Shown here: one piece after another, positions 28,683 to 39,299 of the stretch
Layout of the letters: the number at the start of each line of letters is the position of its first letter
How positions within the stretch are numbered: the first letter of the stretch is position 1
From: Campylobacter ureolyticus ACS-301-V-Sch3b
Lineage (GTDB): Bacteria > Campylobacterota > Campylobacteria > Campylobacterales > Campylobacteraceae
Assembly (NCBI RefSeq): GCF_000413435.1
Contig: NZ_KE340326.1
Coordinates: 675,216-739,215, forward strand
Length of the DNA stretch: 64,000 bases
Direction of reading: 5' to 3'
Made by a program: the position numbers and the translations under genes
Notes under the pieces: generated by a model
The model's input: only the letters and a program-made list of their open reading frames with translations
Databases searched by the model: none
What the model was told of the DNA's origin: nothing

Positions 28683-29296
28683 GAAATTGTAGTGCTAAGT
28701 TTTGGGATGATGGCAGGCTTTTTAGTCTAAGCATTGATGAGCTTAATAAATTTAACCCAAAAGAAGATGTTTATTATATAAGTGTAAATTCCAAATTTGT
28801 TCCAAAAAGCAGTAGATTTATAGATATAAAAGATTATTTTAAATTTGATACTATTTATAAAGGTCTTGGCATAGATAGGATTGCAGGGTGTTATACTATA
28901 GAAAACGGGGTTATTGTAGATGCAGGAAGTGCAATAACTATTGATTTGATGATTTCAAATACTCATCAAGGCGGATTTATTACCCCAGGCATCGGAGCTT
29001 ATCTAAATGCTTATAAAAGTATCTCGCCAGTTTTAGATATTGTATTTAACTCACAAATTGAGCTTGATTGTTTTCCACAAAAAACAAATGATGCTGTTGC
29101 TTATGGGATTGTAAAACCTCTAGTTTTAGCTATAAATGAAATGGCAAAAAACAAAGAGATTTATTTTACAGGTGGGGACGGGAGCTTTTTTGTCAAATTT
29201 TTTGAAAAAGCTATTTTTGATAAGAATTTGGTTTTTAGGGGCATGCTTAAAGCTATAAATGAACACAATAGTAAAGTTACTAAGGATAATAAATGA
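28661..29296 (+). CDS. coaX: type III pantothenate kinase
   Basis: 211 residues from ATG 28661, chosen because CoaX proteins begin with the phosphate-binding strand (here MLLCDVGNCSAKFWDDG); the frame is open 39 nt further. First step of CoA synthesis. Further motifs: GLGIDRIAGCY (about 82-92), VDAGSAITIDLM (catalytic Asp region) and GGFITPG. Type III enzymes are not inhibited by CoA and need a monovalent cation. Overlaps hisG by ATGA. Uses the product of panC (15.6 kb). Confidence 0.9.
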   Translation, partial: EMLLCDVGNCSAKFWDDGRLFSLSIDELNKFNPKEDVYYISVNSKFVPKSSRFIDIKDYFKFDTIYKGLGIDRIAGCYTIENGVIVDAGSAITIDLMISNTHQGGFITPGIGAYLNAYKSISPVLDIVFNSQIELDCFPQKTNDAVAYGIVKPLVLAINEMAKNKEIYFTGGDGSFFVKFFEKAIFDKNLVFRGMLKAINEHNSKVTKDNK

Positions 29297-29901
29297 TAAC
29301 AATAGCTCTTCCAAAAGGAAGAATAGCAAATGAAACTTTAGAAATTTTTGAAAAAGTTTTTAAAAAAGAGTTTGTTTTTGAAGATAGAAAGCTTATATTG
29401 AATGTAGAAAATTTTAAATTTTTAGCTATTAGAAGCCAGGATGTGCCTACTTATGTAGAAAATGGTGCTGCTGATGTAGGTGTAGTTGGACTTGATGTTT
29501 TGGAAGAGCATAAGCCAAATGTTCTAAGACTGCTTGATTTAGGGATTGGTAAATGCAAAGTATGTGTTGGCATACAAAAAAATAAGATTTTAAATTACGA
29601 TAAGCCAAATTTAACAGTTGCAACAAAAATGACAAATATAACAAAAGAATTTTTTGCCAAAAAAGCTACTCCAGTTTCTATTATAAAACTATATGGTTCC
29701 ATTGAGCTTGCTCCGTTAATAGGACTAAGTGATTTAATAGTTGATAATGTTGAAACCGGAACAACAATGAAACAAAACGGACTAAAAGTAGCTGAAACTA
29801 TCATGGATAGTTCAGCTTTTTTAATATCTAACAAAAATAGTTTCATAAATAAAAAAATTGAAATTTTAGAAATTTATGATAAAATCTCAGCTGTTTTGTG
29901 A
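29293..29901 (+). CDS. hisG: ATP phosphoribosyltransferase, short form
   Basis: 202 residues. First enzyme of histidine synthesis (ATP + PRPP). Matches the short HisG_S type: ITIALPKGRI at the start, RSQDVPTYVENGAADVGVVGLDVL (about 39-62, in two halves), and the PRPP loop DLIVDNVETGTTMK. It lacks the C-terminal regulatory domain of the about 300-aa long form found in C. jejuni. Short forms normally need HisZ for activity and feedback control; HisZ is not in the window. Coupled to coaX; converges with a lysR gene, overlapping it by 15 nt. Confidence 0.93.
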   Translation: MITIALPKGRIANETLEIFEKVFKKEFVFEDRKLILNVENFKFLAIRSQDVPTYVENGAADVGVVGLDVLEEHKPNVLRLLDLGIGKCKVCVGIQKNKILNYDKPNLTVATKMTNITKEFFAKKATPVSIIKLYGSIELAPLIGLSDLIVDNVETGTTMKQNGLKVAETIMDSSAFLISNKNSFINKKIEILEIYDKISAVL

Positions 29902-29910
29902 TGAGATTTT
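29881..29910. terminator. possible bidirectional terminator between hisG and lysR
   Basis: Inverted repeat AAAATCTCA (29881-29889) and TGAGATTTT (29902-29910) with a 12-nt loop, spanning the overlapping 3' ends of two convergent genes. AT-rich, no long T run. Confidence 0.35.
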
Positions 29911-30792
29911 CTTGTGAAATTTTCTTATATTTTCAATAATTTCATTTATTATATTCATAAAAGTTTCGCTATTTTTCTTGTCTTTTGAGTAAATTGCATA
30001 TAGATTTCTTATAAACTTTTTACCTTTCATATTCACTTTATAAAGTCCATTTCCAAGTTCATTATGTATTGCAAAATAAGGCAAACAGGTAAATAATGGT
30101 CTGTTCCTAATAGAGTTTTTTATTACTTCTGATGTTGGAAGCTCTAAGATTATATTTAAATTTGGATTTTCTTTAATATTATTAAAAAAGACTTCTCTTG
30201 TGCCAGAGCCAACTTCTCTCATAACCCAACCATAGTCTTTTAAAGAGCTTATGTTCCAAGATTTTTGCGCGAGATCTTTATCTCCAGTTACTATAAAAAG
30301 CTCATCTTCACATATTGTTATAGTACTTACTTCACTGTTTTTTAAGCTGCCTTCAATAAGACCAATATCGCATTGATTATTTAAAATACTTTGCAATATA
30401 GCTTCAGTATTTTCAATTTTTATATCTAAGTGAATTTTTGATTTATCGTTTTTATTTTCCAATATTTCGCTTACTGCTTCTGGCAAAAGATAACTTCCGA
30501 TATTTTTACTCGATGTAATTGCAATATCAAACATACCTCCATTTAGCATATTTTTTCTAATTTCTAAAACTCGGTTATAAATTGGAGTAATTGATTTTAA
30601 AAAAGCTTTTCCTCTTTCGTTGATTACAAGACTTTTGCCTATTCGATCAAACAGCTCACCGCCAAGCGAGTTCTCAAGATTTTTAATAGCAATTGACATT
30701 GCTGATTGTGAAATACCAAAAAATTTTGAACACTCACTAATTTGCTTTAATTCACAAACCTTGATAAAATACTCAATCTGCTTTAATGTCAT
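29887..30792 (-). CDS. LysR-family transcriptional regulator
   Basis: 301 residues. N-terminal winged helix-turn-helix (TLKQIEYFIKVCEL, then ISQSAMSIAIKNLENSLGG near 28-46, LFDRIGKSLVINERGKAFL) and a substrate-binding effector domain from about 90. Divergent from the yeiH-type gene with a 175-nt spacer, the classic LysR arrangement, and E. coli pairs YeiE with YeiH the same way; I therefore expect it to control yeiH and perhaps sense sulfite or another small anion. The spacer is AT-rich with several TATA-like repeats, so no T-N11-A operator can be singled out. Confidence 0.9.
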   Translation of the reverse strand: MTLKQIEYFIKVCELKQISECSKFFGISQSAMSIAIKNLENSLGGELFDRIGKSLVINERGKAFLKSITPIYNRVLEIRKNMLNGGMFDIAITSSKNIGSYLLPEAVSEILENKNDKSKIHLDIKIENTEAILQSILNNQCDIGLIEGSLKNSEVSTITICEDELFIVTGDKDLAQKSWNISSLKDYGWVMREVGSGTREVFFNNIKENPNLNIILELPTSEVIKNSIRNRPLFTCLPYFAIHNELGNGLYKVNMKGKKFIRNLYAIYSKDKKNSETFMNIINEIIENIRKFHKKISSQNS

Positions 30793-30967
30793 AGAAGATC
30801 CTTTTTGATTATGAAATTTATAACATTATATCTAAATAATTAAAAATATATTATATAAAATATTTTAGTATATAAATTTTTTAAATGTTTTGTGAATTTA
30901 TGTAATAATTTAGTTTTATTTGATAAAATATCAAAATTAATATAAAAATTAATATAAAGGAAATTTT

Positions 30968-32059
30968 TTGAAAAATTCCACTTTAAGCAAAAAAAACTTT
31001 AAAAAAGAACTTAATAAAGAAAAATTATCTCATAAATCAATATATAAAAAAAGAAGAGTAAAAGCTTGGATTTTTATTTTAACAAGCGCGCTTTGTGCTT
31101 ATTCTTTGTCGCTTCTTGCGCCAATTAAGGCTTTGGCAATAAGCCCTTTGATAATTGCTGTTATTTTAGGAGCTGTTTTGTCAAATACTTTTTATGGTGC
31201 TTCATTTTTTTTAGAAAAAACAGGCGTTATAAAAATTGCAACAAAACAAATTTTAAGACTTGGAATAGTTTTATATGGCTTTAAAATAACATTAAATGAT
31301 ATTGGTCATGTTGGATTTAGCGGCGTTTTAATGGCATTTTTTATAGTTTTTTCTACATTCTTTATAGGATATTTTTTAGGACTTTTCTTAGGACTTGATA
31401 AAAAAAGTTCTATTTTGATAAGCTCAGGAAGTTCTATTTGTGGTGCAGCAGCAGTTTTAGCAACAAGCAGTGTTATAAAAGCAAAGAGCGATAAAATAGG
31501 AGTTGCGGTTTGTACTGTTGTGGTTTATGGGACTATTTTTATGTTTTTATATCCAGTTTTATTTAGACTTGGAGTTTTGGATTTATCAAAAACACAAATG
31601 GGATATTTAATGGGACTTTCTCTTCATGAAGTAGCTCACGCAGTTGGTGCTGGAGCAGCTGTTGGCCAGGAGGCAAATGATTTAAGTGTTATAATGAAAA
31701 TGCTTAGGGTTTTAATGCTTGTGCCATTTTTATTTATGATAAGTTTTTTAAATTTTGAAAAAAGTAGTGATAAAAATAGTGAAAAAATGAGTAAAAAAGT
31801 AACTATTCCTTGGTTTGGACTTTGGTTTTTGGCTATGGTTTTTATTGGGTCATTTTTGCCATTAAATTTGCGTGATATTTTACTTCCAGTTGTAAATTTT
31901 ATAGACATTATGCTTTTAACAACAGCTATGTTTGCTCTTGGTGTTACAATTAGAAAAGATATGTTAAAAAAATCAGGTAAAAAGCCATTTATCCTAGCTA
32001 CTTTTTTAGCTATATGGCTTTTTATGATTTGTTTTGTGATCGCTAAATTTTTAGTTTAA
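30968..32059 (+). CDS. YeiH-family putative sulfate/anion exporter
   Basis: 363 residues from TTG 30968, with AAAGGAAA about 7 nt upstream. A Lys-rich cytosolic N-terminus of about 38 residues is followed by about 10 membrane helices. Family marks: SPLIIAVILGAVLSN, the GSSICGAAAVLATSSVIKAK block (about 157-176) and GLSLHEVAHAVGAGAAVG (about 218-235) with its His pair. The UPF0324/YeiH family is annotated as putative sulfate exporters; the substrate is not firmly known. Divergent from its likely LysR regulator, and its stop overlaps that of the convergent 63-residue gene. Confidence 0.88.
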   Translation: MKNSTLSKKNFKKELNKEKLSHKSIYKKRRVKAWIFILTSALCAYSLSLLAPIKALAISPLIIAVILGAVLSNTFYGASFFLEKTGVIKIATKQILRLGIVLYGFKITLNDIGHVGFSGVLMAFFIVFSTFFIGYFLGLFLGLDKKSSILISSGSSICGAAAVLATSSVIKAKSDKIGVAVCTVVVYGTIFMFLYPVLFRLGVLDLSKTQMGYLMGLSLHEVAHAVGAGAAVGQEANDLSVIMKMLRVLMLVPFLFMISFLNFEKSSDKNSEKMSKKVTIPWFGLWFLAMVFIGSFLPLNLRDILLPVVNFIDIMLLTTAMFALGVTIRKDMLKKSGKKPFILATFLAIWLFMICFVIAKFLV

Positions 32060-32247
32060 GCAGGTCTTACTGAAATTTGACGACCTTTTTCATCATAGGT
32101 ATATATCATGGTTCTTGTTTTTACGGTAACTGTTGTGGAGGTATTGCTGACTGACAATGCTCCACTTACCGGACGAGAGTATAGAAGTCTCCCACCAGCT
32201 CCATAAACTCTTAAAGTTTGACCTTGAAGTGAAGCGTAAGATATCAT
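32056..32247 (-). CDS. small beta-rich protein with YD-like motif
   Basis: 63 residues, no signal or membrane segment. Two similar halves can be seen: LRVYGAGGRLLYSRPV and IYTYDEKGRQISVRPA share Y-x3-GR-x3-SRP-type spacing. The second resembles the YD/RHS repeat unit (YxYDxxGR). GC is about 40% by hand count, well above its neighbours, suggesting separate origin. It overlaps the 144-residue gene by ATGA, so it is the last gene of the dynamin-like operon, and its stop overlaps yeiH. Function unknown; a small accessory, effector or immunity-type partner is only a guess. Confidence 0.65.
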   Translation of the reverse strand: MISYASLQGQTLRVYGAGGRLLYSRPVSGALSVSNTSTTVTVKTRTMIYTYDEKGRQISVRPA

Positions 32248-32678
32248 TTTAAATCCTTTATTTTGGTTTTTATAGAATTTAGCTCATCTTCGTAGCTTTC
32301 TTGTAAAAAATAAATATATCTATCTACAATAGTTAAATTTTGATGTTTATCCCAGTTTTTTAAAATCTCTTCTAACTCTTTATGTCTTCCTGTAAAAGTA
32401 GCCCAGTCTATTCGTGCCATTAAATTTGTATGCTGAAATTTAGGATAAATTTCTTTTACTTTTTCAAAATTTATATTTTTTGTTAATGCAAAATCGCTTA
32501 ATTTTTCATTGAAATAATCATCTTTGAATTTGTCGCTTAATTCTTTTAAATTTGATGGCTTTATGTCATCTTTTTTTAAATGATTTCCTTTTTCTTTTTG
32601 ATTTTTTTGAGAGTATATAACTCCACCTACTACAACTGCACCGATTAAAAGTGCTATGGCTATTTGACTGCTATTCAT
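32244..32678 (-). CDS. small membrane-anchored protein of the dynamin-like operon
   Basis: 144 residues: an N-terminal membrane helix (about 5-23, QIAIALLIGAVVVGGVIY) then a charged helical domain (about 30-144), most likely cytosolic or periplasmic depending on orientation, with one anchored end. No family recognised. It overlaps the upstream dynamin-like gene by 8 nt and the 63-residue gene by 4 nt, so all three are co-translated. It may tether or recruit the GTPases to the membrane; that is inference from position and topology only. Confidence 0.7.
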   Translation of the reverse strand: MNSSQIAIALLIGAVVVGGVIYSQKNQKEKGNHLKKDDIKPSNLKELSDKFKDDYFNEKLSDFALTKNINFEKVKEIYPKFQHTNLMARIDWATFTGRHKELEEILKNWDKHQNLTIVDRYIYFLQESYEDELNSIKTKIKDLK

Positions 32679-34635
32679 AAATTTCCCCTTTCATATTTTC
32701 AAGTTTTTTCATAAAATTTTCTTTAATTTCTTTAAATTTATTTATGTTATTTTCTTTTTGATTTAAATTTAAAATAAGTTCGTTTAATTCTTTTTCATTT
32801 AAACTTCCTTTTTCTTTTATATTTTCTAAATCCTTTTGATTGTTAAGCAATACATTTTTTATAGAATTAGGCACTTGTGCACATAATTTTTCTCCAAAAC
32901 TATGAATATTATTTAAAATTTTTTCTTGCAATTCTTTTTTACTTTCATCAACCTTTTCAATTGCGAAATCTCTAACTTTTGGTATGTAGGTTTTAGCTCC
33001 CTTGAAGGCTAATCTTTTAAATAAATTAAAATTTCCAAAAGCAATATCCTCTAAAATATCGCTATTTATAAAACCAGCATCAAAAAACTCACTAAAATCT
33101 CTATATATGTCAAAAGTATCATATCTAAGAGTTTGTCTTAAAGACTCTGAGTCAAAAGCTTCAAATTTACTCATCTCATTTATAAACTTTCCAGTTTCAT
33201 TTTTTGTATCTTGTTTGATATCTTGCATTTCTTGACTTATTAGGTCATCCATTTTTAACTTTTCACTTTCAAGAGCATTTTTAATATCCCATATGATATT
33301 GTTTTTTAATTCTGTAATCCTTCTGTAGTTATTGATTTTTGAGGCTAGAGTATTTTTAATGTCATTAAATTCTCTATCTATATTTTTATTTAAATTTTTA
33401 ATTTTTTGAGCTAAATTATTTCTGATGCTATAAATAAATTTTTTTTGCACTTCATCAAGCTTTATTCTAAAATTTGTCACTTCACCAAGTGCTTTACTTA
33501 TCTCATCTTTGCTTTTTTGGTTTTGAGATATTTTCGTTTCAAGAGCGTTTATTTCTGTATTTAAAAATACCTCTTTTTTCTCAAAAGCATTTTTTATAAA
33601 ATTGATATGCGAAACAAGTAAATCTTTACCTTTATTTTGGATAATCTTATCGCTTATTAAATTTTTTAGCTCATTAAGCCCGTTGTTTTGCCAAAACTCA
33701 GCATTTGCTTCATCTTTATACCAAAGCTCATCTTCATTTAGCGAAAATCCATTTTTTTCTTTTTCATCCAAAAGTGCATAAAGTCCGGCTGTAAAGACAA
33801 ATGAACTAGCTTCATTAAATACCGTTTTTTGATAGGTTTCATTTTTTTTATTATTTTCAAGCAGTTCTTTTGCCTCATCAAAATTTCTTAAAACATCTAT
33901 TTTATTTATAGCAACTATTCTTTTTGAGTTTTCAAGACTTAGTAGATATTCATTTATAAATTTTATATCACTTTCATCAAAGGCTCTTCCGGCATATGTC
34001 GCATATATGGCAGCGTCACATCTTTTTATCCAATCAAGTGTAATTTTACTTCTAAAGATATTTGGATCATTTGTCCCTGGGGTATCAACTACAACTAAGC
34101 TTTTTAAAATTTCAGCTGGATAGTAAATTTCCACACTTTTTACAAATGGTGTATAAACTCCGCCTTTTGCGACATATTCTTTTAAGTTTGATATATTATC
34201 TTCTTTTGTCTGATTTAGAAATTTTATATAAGAGCTGTTTTTAATATCAGGTTCTATAAAATTTTTAAAATAATTTACCTTTTTATCATCAATTTCGGTA
34301 ATTTCATTTTTTAGCTCTTGCCACTCATCTTTTGTATAAAAGATGGCTTTTAGTTTTTTATCACTTCCATATCTTATCTCTGTGATTTTAGCAGTATATG
34401 GCGTATCATCACTTGGGAGTATGTCATTACCAAAAATCAATGCATTTAAAAGTGTTGATTTACCAGCTTTTATTTGGCCTGCAACGGCTAGGATAAATTC
34501 TTCTTTTTGTAAATTTAAAGATTTTTCTTTAAGAGTTTCTTCGTTTATATTATTTAAATTTATGGCTTTGTTTTCAATAAGTTCGCCATAAATCTTAATT
34601 AATTCATCTTTGTTTTTTTCAAAAATTTCAAGCAT
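32671..34635 (-). CDS. dynamin-like GTPase (654 aa)
   Basis: G domain about 46-290: P-loop GQIKAGKST (53-61), switch region SDDTPYTAKITEI, G3 VVVDTPGTNDPN and G4 AINKIDVLR. Then long coiled-coil helices (about 340-500, with ETKISQNQKSKDEISK), a less polar stretch near 540-570 (DIAFGNFNLFKRLAFKGAKTY split across it), and more coils to the end. This is the bacterial dynamin-like/LeoA-type architecture; such proteins bind and remodel membranes, and C. jejuni has a studied pair (Cj0411/Cj0412). It follows the 622-residue paralogue by 17 nt with its own ribosome site (AAAGGA) and overlaps the small membrane protein. Confidence 0.9.
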   Translation of the reverse strand: MLEIFEKNKDELIKIYGELIENKAINLNNINEETLKEKSLNLQKEEFILAVAGQIKAGKSTLLNALIFGNDILPSDDTPYTAKITEIRYGSDKKLKAIFYTKDEWQELKNEITEIDDKKVNYFKNFIEPDIKNSSYIKFLNQTKEDNISNLKEYVAKGGVYTPFVKSVEIYYPAEILKSLVVVDTPGTNDPNIFRSKITLDWIKRCDAAIYATYAGRAFDESDIKFINEYLLSLENSKRIVAINKIDVLRNFDEAKELLENNKKNETYQKTVFNEASSFVFTAGLYALLDEKEKNGFSLNEDELWYKDEANAEFWQNNGLNELKNLISDKIIQNKGKDLLVSHINFIKNAFEKKEVFLNTEINALETKISQNQKSKDEISKALGEVTNFRIKLDEVQKKFIYSIRNNLAQKIKNLNKNIDREFNDIKNTLASKINNYRRITELKNNIIWDIKNALESEKLKMDDLISQEMQDIKQDTKNETGKFINEMSKFEAFDSESLRQTLRYDTFDIYRDFSEFFDAGFINSDILEDIAFGNFNLFKRLAFKGAKTYIPKVRDFAIEKVDESKKELQEKILNNIHSFGEKLCAQVPNSIKNVLLNNQKDLENIKEKGSLNEKELNELILNLNQKENNINKFKEIKENFMKKLENMKGEIYE

Positions 34636-34652
34636 TTTTAGTCCTTTCTTTT

Positions 34653-36521
34653 TTAATTATTTATTGTAAGAGCAAAATTTTGTTTCAATTCATTTTTAAA
34701 ATTCATAAAAAAATGACGAGTTATACAAGCTTTAAACTGACCTTCATCACTTTTTATTGAATCACTTGATAGCTTTTGCTCTAAATCGTTTAAAGAGTTG
34801 TCGATGCATTTTTTTAAAGAGTTTTTATCATATGAGTAATTCTCCAATATAATCTTTGCCCCATCAAGAATATTTTGTGCAAAATATTCTTTATCAAAAA
34901 TGATATATCCATTTTTATCACAAAGTATTTCTATATTCTCTTGTTTTACAAAAAAAGAAAAACATAAGGATAAGTAATTAGCTATTGCATTGTCAAATAA
35001 AAAATCAGCTATTTTAAACAGCGTTGTGACCAGTTCATCATCTATTTTATTAATTATTTGTATATTTTCATCGTTGTACTCACGAATTGAATTATTTATA
35101 CAACTTTCAAAAAATTCAGTGCTTTGCATGAAAAAGTCAAGATAGCCATTTTGAATTTCTTCTATTATTTCTAGTTTTTCATTTCCATGCTCGTCGTAAT
35201 ACTCTATTGCTTGAATACAATATGGGTCTTTGCTTGAATTTATAATCATTTTATTTGCAAAAAAATTTAAATTTCTATCAATGGTAGCATTTAAATTTTC
35301 CATATTTATATCTGAATAATGATTTATATTTTGTATAGCATGTATTGTTAAATTTTTAAAATTTTGAAGTTCGTTTTGTAGTGCTTCTTCTTTTATATAG
35401 TAATACTCATCATGCCATTTTTTATCAGTTCCAAAAAGACCATCCCAAAACCCCTCACCTCTTTCAGCATAAGTTTCTTTTCTTATAGTTTCTAAATTTT
35501 CACATACCTTTTTTGATATTTTTTCAAAACTGGCTCTCATTTCGTAGAAATCATTTTCTTCTAAGTTTTTTAATAAATTCGCAGCATTGTTATGTATTTG
35601 GTTGATTATATCATCACTCACAACATCTAAAGTAATACTTAAATTATCCATAAAATCTTGTTTTTCATTTTTAAAACGATCTTTTATAAATTTGTCTTTA
35701 TTTTTGCTGATTTGATTAAAAAATGAAAGCATTTTGCTTTTTTCATTTATAAACTCATCTTTGTCTGATTTTATACTACTATAAATGAAAATTTCTCTAA
35801 ATTCAAAGTTTTTTAGAATTTCTTCTTTTATTTTTTCTCTTGCTGTTGGTGATTTTTTATCAGCTTTATTTAAAACAGCTATAAAATACGCATCTTTATT
35901 TTGATTTTTTATTTCCAAAAGTCTTTTTTTAAGCTCATCTGTAATTGAGCCTTGATGTATATCAATAACCACTAAAAGCACATCAACAGCTTTTGCTTTT
36001 TCCATAGTAAGTTTTGTATCGCCGTTTTTACCATTATCCAAATTTCCTGCATTTGAAAATCCTGGAGTATCATAAAGAACCACATTTCTAAAACTTTCAA
36101 ATGGATAAAAATATTTTATATCATAAGCTTTGCTTTTTGTGTTTGGGTCGTTATGTTTGGCTAAATTTTCATATTCGCTTTGAGAAATTTCATCCCCATT
36201 TATTAAAATTTTAACCTCATCTGAGTAGTTAAATGTAGTAATCGATGAAGTTGTCGCACCGGCTCCAACAGGGCACAAATTTTTGCCAATAATTGAGTTT
36301 ATGAAGCTTGATTTTCCAGATGAGAAGTCACCTATGACGGCAACTTCTGCTTTTGCTATTTGGTTTGAGTGGATTACTTCTTTTGCGATTAATTCTTTTG
36401 CACCATTTTTTAACATTTCAATGTAGTCATATTGGTCGCTAACACCAGCATCATTTGATAGATCGTGTAAAAATGAAATATAATCAATATATTTTTTAAA
36501 ATCATCACTTAAATTTATCAT
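34653..36521 (-). CDS. dynamin-like GTPase (622 aa)
   Basis: An N-terminal helical segment (1-57), a G domain about 58-285 with P-loop GDFSSGKSS (64-72), a threonine switch (GAGATTSSITTF), G3 LYDTPGFSNAG and G4 VLNKADKKS, then a helical stalk to the end. The stalk and N-terminal segment are clearly homologous to the 391-residue neighbour upstream, which lacks the G domain. The ATG overlaps that neighbour's stop (TAATG), so the two are made together, consistent with a complex. Probably a membrane-acting bacterial dynamin; role unproven. Confidence 0.9.
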   Translation of the reverse strand: MINLSDDFKKYIDYISFLHDLSNDAGVSDQYDYIEMLKNGAKELIAKEVIHSNQIAKAEVAVIGDFSSGKSSFINSIIGKNLCPVGAGATTSSITTFNYSDEVKILINGDEISQSEYENLAKHNDPNTKSKAYDIKYFYPFESFRNVVLYDTPGFSNAGNLDNGKNGDTKLTMEKAKAVDVLLVVIDIHQGSITDELKKRLLEIKNQNKDAYFIAVLNKADKKSPTAREKIKEEILKNFEFREIFIYSSIKSDKDEFINEKSKMLSFFNQISKNKDKFIKDRFKNEKQDFMDNLSITLDVVSDDIINQIHNNAANLLKNLEENDFYEMRASFEKISKKVCENLETIRKETYAERGEGFWDGLFGTDKKWHDEYYYIKEEALQNELQNFKNLTIHAIQNINHYSDINMENLNATIDRNLNFFANKMIINSSKDPYCIQAIEYYDEHGNEKLEIIEEIQNGYLDFFMQSTEFFESCINNSIREYNDENIQIINKIDDELVTTLFKIADFLFDNAIANYLSLCFSFFVKQENIEILCDKNGYIIFDKEYFAQNILDGAKIILENYSYDKNSLKKCIDNSLNDLEQKLSSDSIKSDEGQFKACITRHFFMNFKNELKQNFALTINN

Positions 36522-37696
36522 TATTTCTCCTCATTGTTTTTGGCTTTATTTTCAGCAACTTTTCTAAACTCAAATTTGTTTATTAGTGCATATCTAAAAT
36601 GTGTAATGCTTCGCATCAAAATAAAAAAATAAAAAATTTCGTAGTTATTTGTTGGATTTTCACAGATTTCTTTTTTTAAATTTGCTAAAAAATCTTCAAT
36701 TATTTGTTTTAAAATTTTCTCATCATATGAACAATTTTTAAGTATCATTTTTGCTGTTTCAAAAAGAGATTTTGAGTGATATTTTGCATTGAAAATATAG
36801 TCTTTGTCATCTTTTCTCATTGGTTTGTAAAACCTCTCACAAGCGATACTTAAAGCCATATAACTTGGCATTAGGGCTAGTTTTTCATTATTAAGCATAA
36901 AATATGTTATTTTTAGCAAAGTATCATCAAGTTTATAGTCTTCATCGCTGATTAAATTTGAAACGATATTGTTATAATCATCAATTGCGTGATTTATAAT
37001 ATCTTCAAAATGTGCTAAATTTGAAACGATATAATCGATATAATTTTCCTTAATTTCACTTATATATTCTTTTCTTTCTTCTTTGCTGTAATGCTTTGGG
37101 ATATGGCGTGCGTATTTGTTTGATATCTGCACAGTGTCAACTGCAAAAAACTCAAAAGCTCTAGAAAGTGTTATATAAAGGATTTGTGTATTGATATTTT
37201 CATACTTGCTTTGGATAAAATTTATTAGAAAACCCTTGAGGCTATTAAGCTCTTCATCAAACTTTTCAATTTTTATGTAGAAATAATCATTAAAGCACTC
37301 TTTATTTTCCAAAACATAAATTTCTTTACTTACAACTTCTAAATCATCACATACTTTTTTTGCTAAATTTTCAAACTCAGGTCTTAGCTTTTTAAAGTCA
37401 TCTTCATTTAAAAAAAATAGAAATTTTTTATCGTTATTAAATTTTTGCTGGTCTATATCATCTGCTATGATATCTAAACATACGCTTAATTTTTCTAAGA
37501 ATTTTTCTTTTTCTAACTCCAAATTTTTGGCTGTATTTGCCAAGGGAGAAATTTCTTTGGCAATTATATCTTTTGCTTCATTTATCAAATTTTCAAGTAA
37601 ATTTGTAACCTCATCAGCCTTTACATCATCTGATAAATCATATAAAAAAGAGATACAATCAATGTATCTCTCTAAATTTTTGCTTAAGTTTTCCAA
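36521..37696 (-). CDS. dynamin-like paralogue lacking the GTPase domain
   Basis: 391 residues. The first 57 match the first 57 or so of the next protein (both have NLS...YIDxISFLxDLSxD and AKxxIAKE), and from residue 58 (LELEKEKFLEKLSVCLDIIADDI) it resumes homology with that protein at about 285 (KNEKQDFMDNLSITLDVVSDDI) and keeps it to the end (AKMILKNCSYDEKILKQ against AKIILENYSYDKNSLKK). So the whole G domain of about 230 residues is missing while stalk and bundle remain. No P-loop, no DTPG. The reading frame is intact and coupled to the GTPase partner, arguing for a functional stalk-only subunit. Confidence 0.85.
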   Translation of the reverse strand: MENLSKNLERYIDCISFLYDLSDDVKADEVTNLLENLINEAKDIIAKEISPLANTAKNLELEKEKFLEKLSVCLDIIADDIDQQKFNNDKKFLFFLNEDDFKKLRPEFENLAKKVCDDLEVVSKEIYVLENKECFNDYFYIKIEKFDEELNSLKGFLINFIQSKYENINTQILYITLSRAFEFFAVDTVQISNKYARHIPKHYSKEERKEYISEIKENYIDYIVSNLAHFEDIINHAIDDYNNIVSNLISDEDYKLDDTLLKITYFMLNNEKLALMPSYMALSIACERFYKPMRKDDKDYIFNAKYHSKSLFETAKMILKNCSYDEKILKQIIEDFLANLKKEICENPTNNYEIFYFFILMRSITHFRYALINKFEFRKVAENKAKNNEEK

Positions 37697-37712
37697 TTTT
37701 TACCCTTTAGGC

Positions 37713-39264
<1,552 letters not shown>

Positions 39265-39299
39265 TTTTTCTCCTTATGTGAAATGTATTTATTAGTTTC

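Noticed and set aside
30793..30967. A defined LysR operator or riboswitch between lysR and yeiH.
   Set aside because: The spacer is almost all A/T with many TATA-like repeats; no single palindrome or conserved RNA structure stands out.
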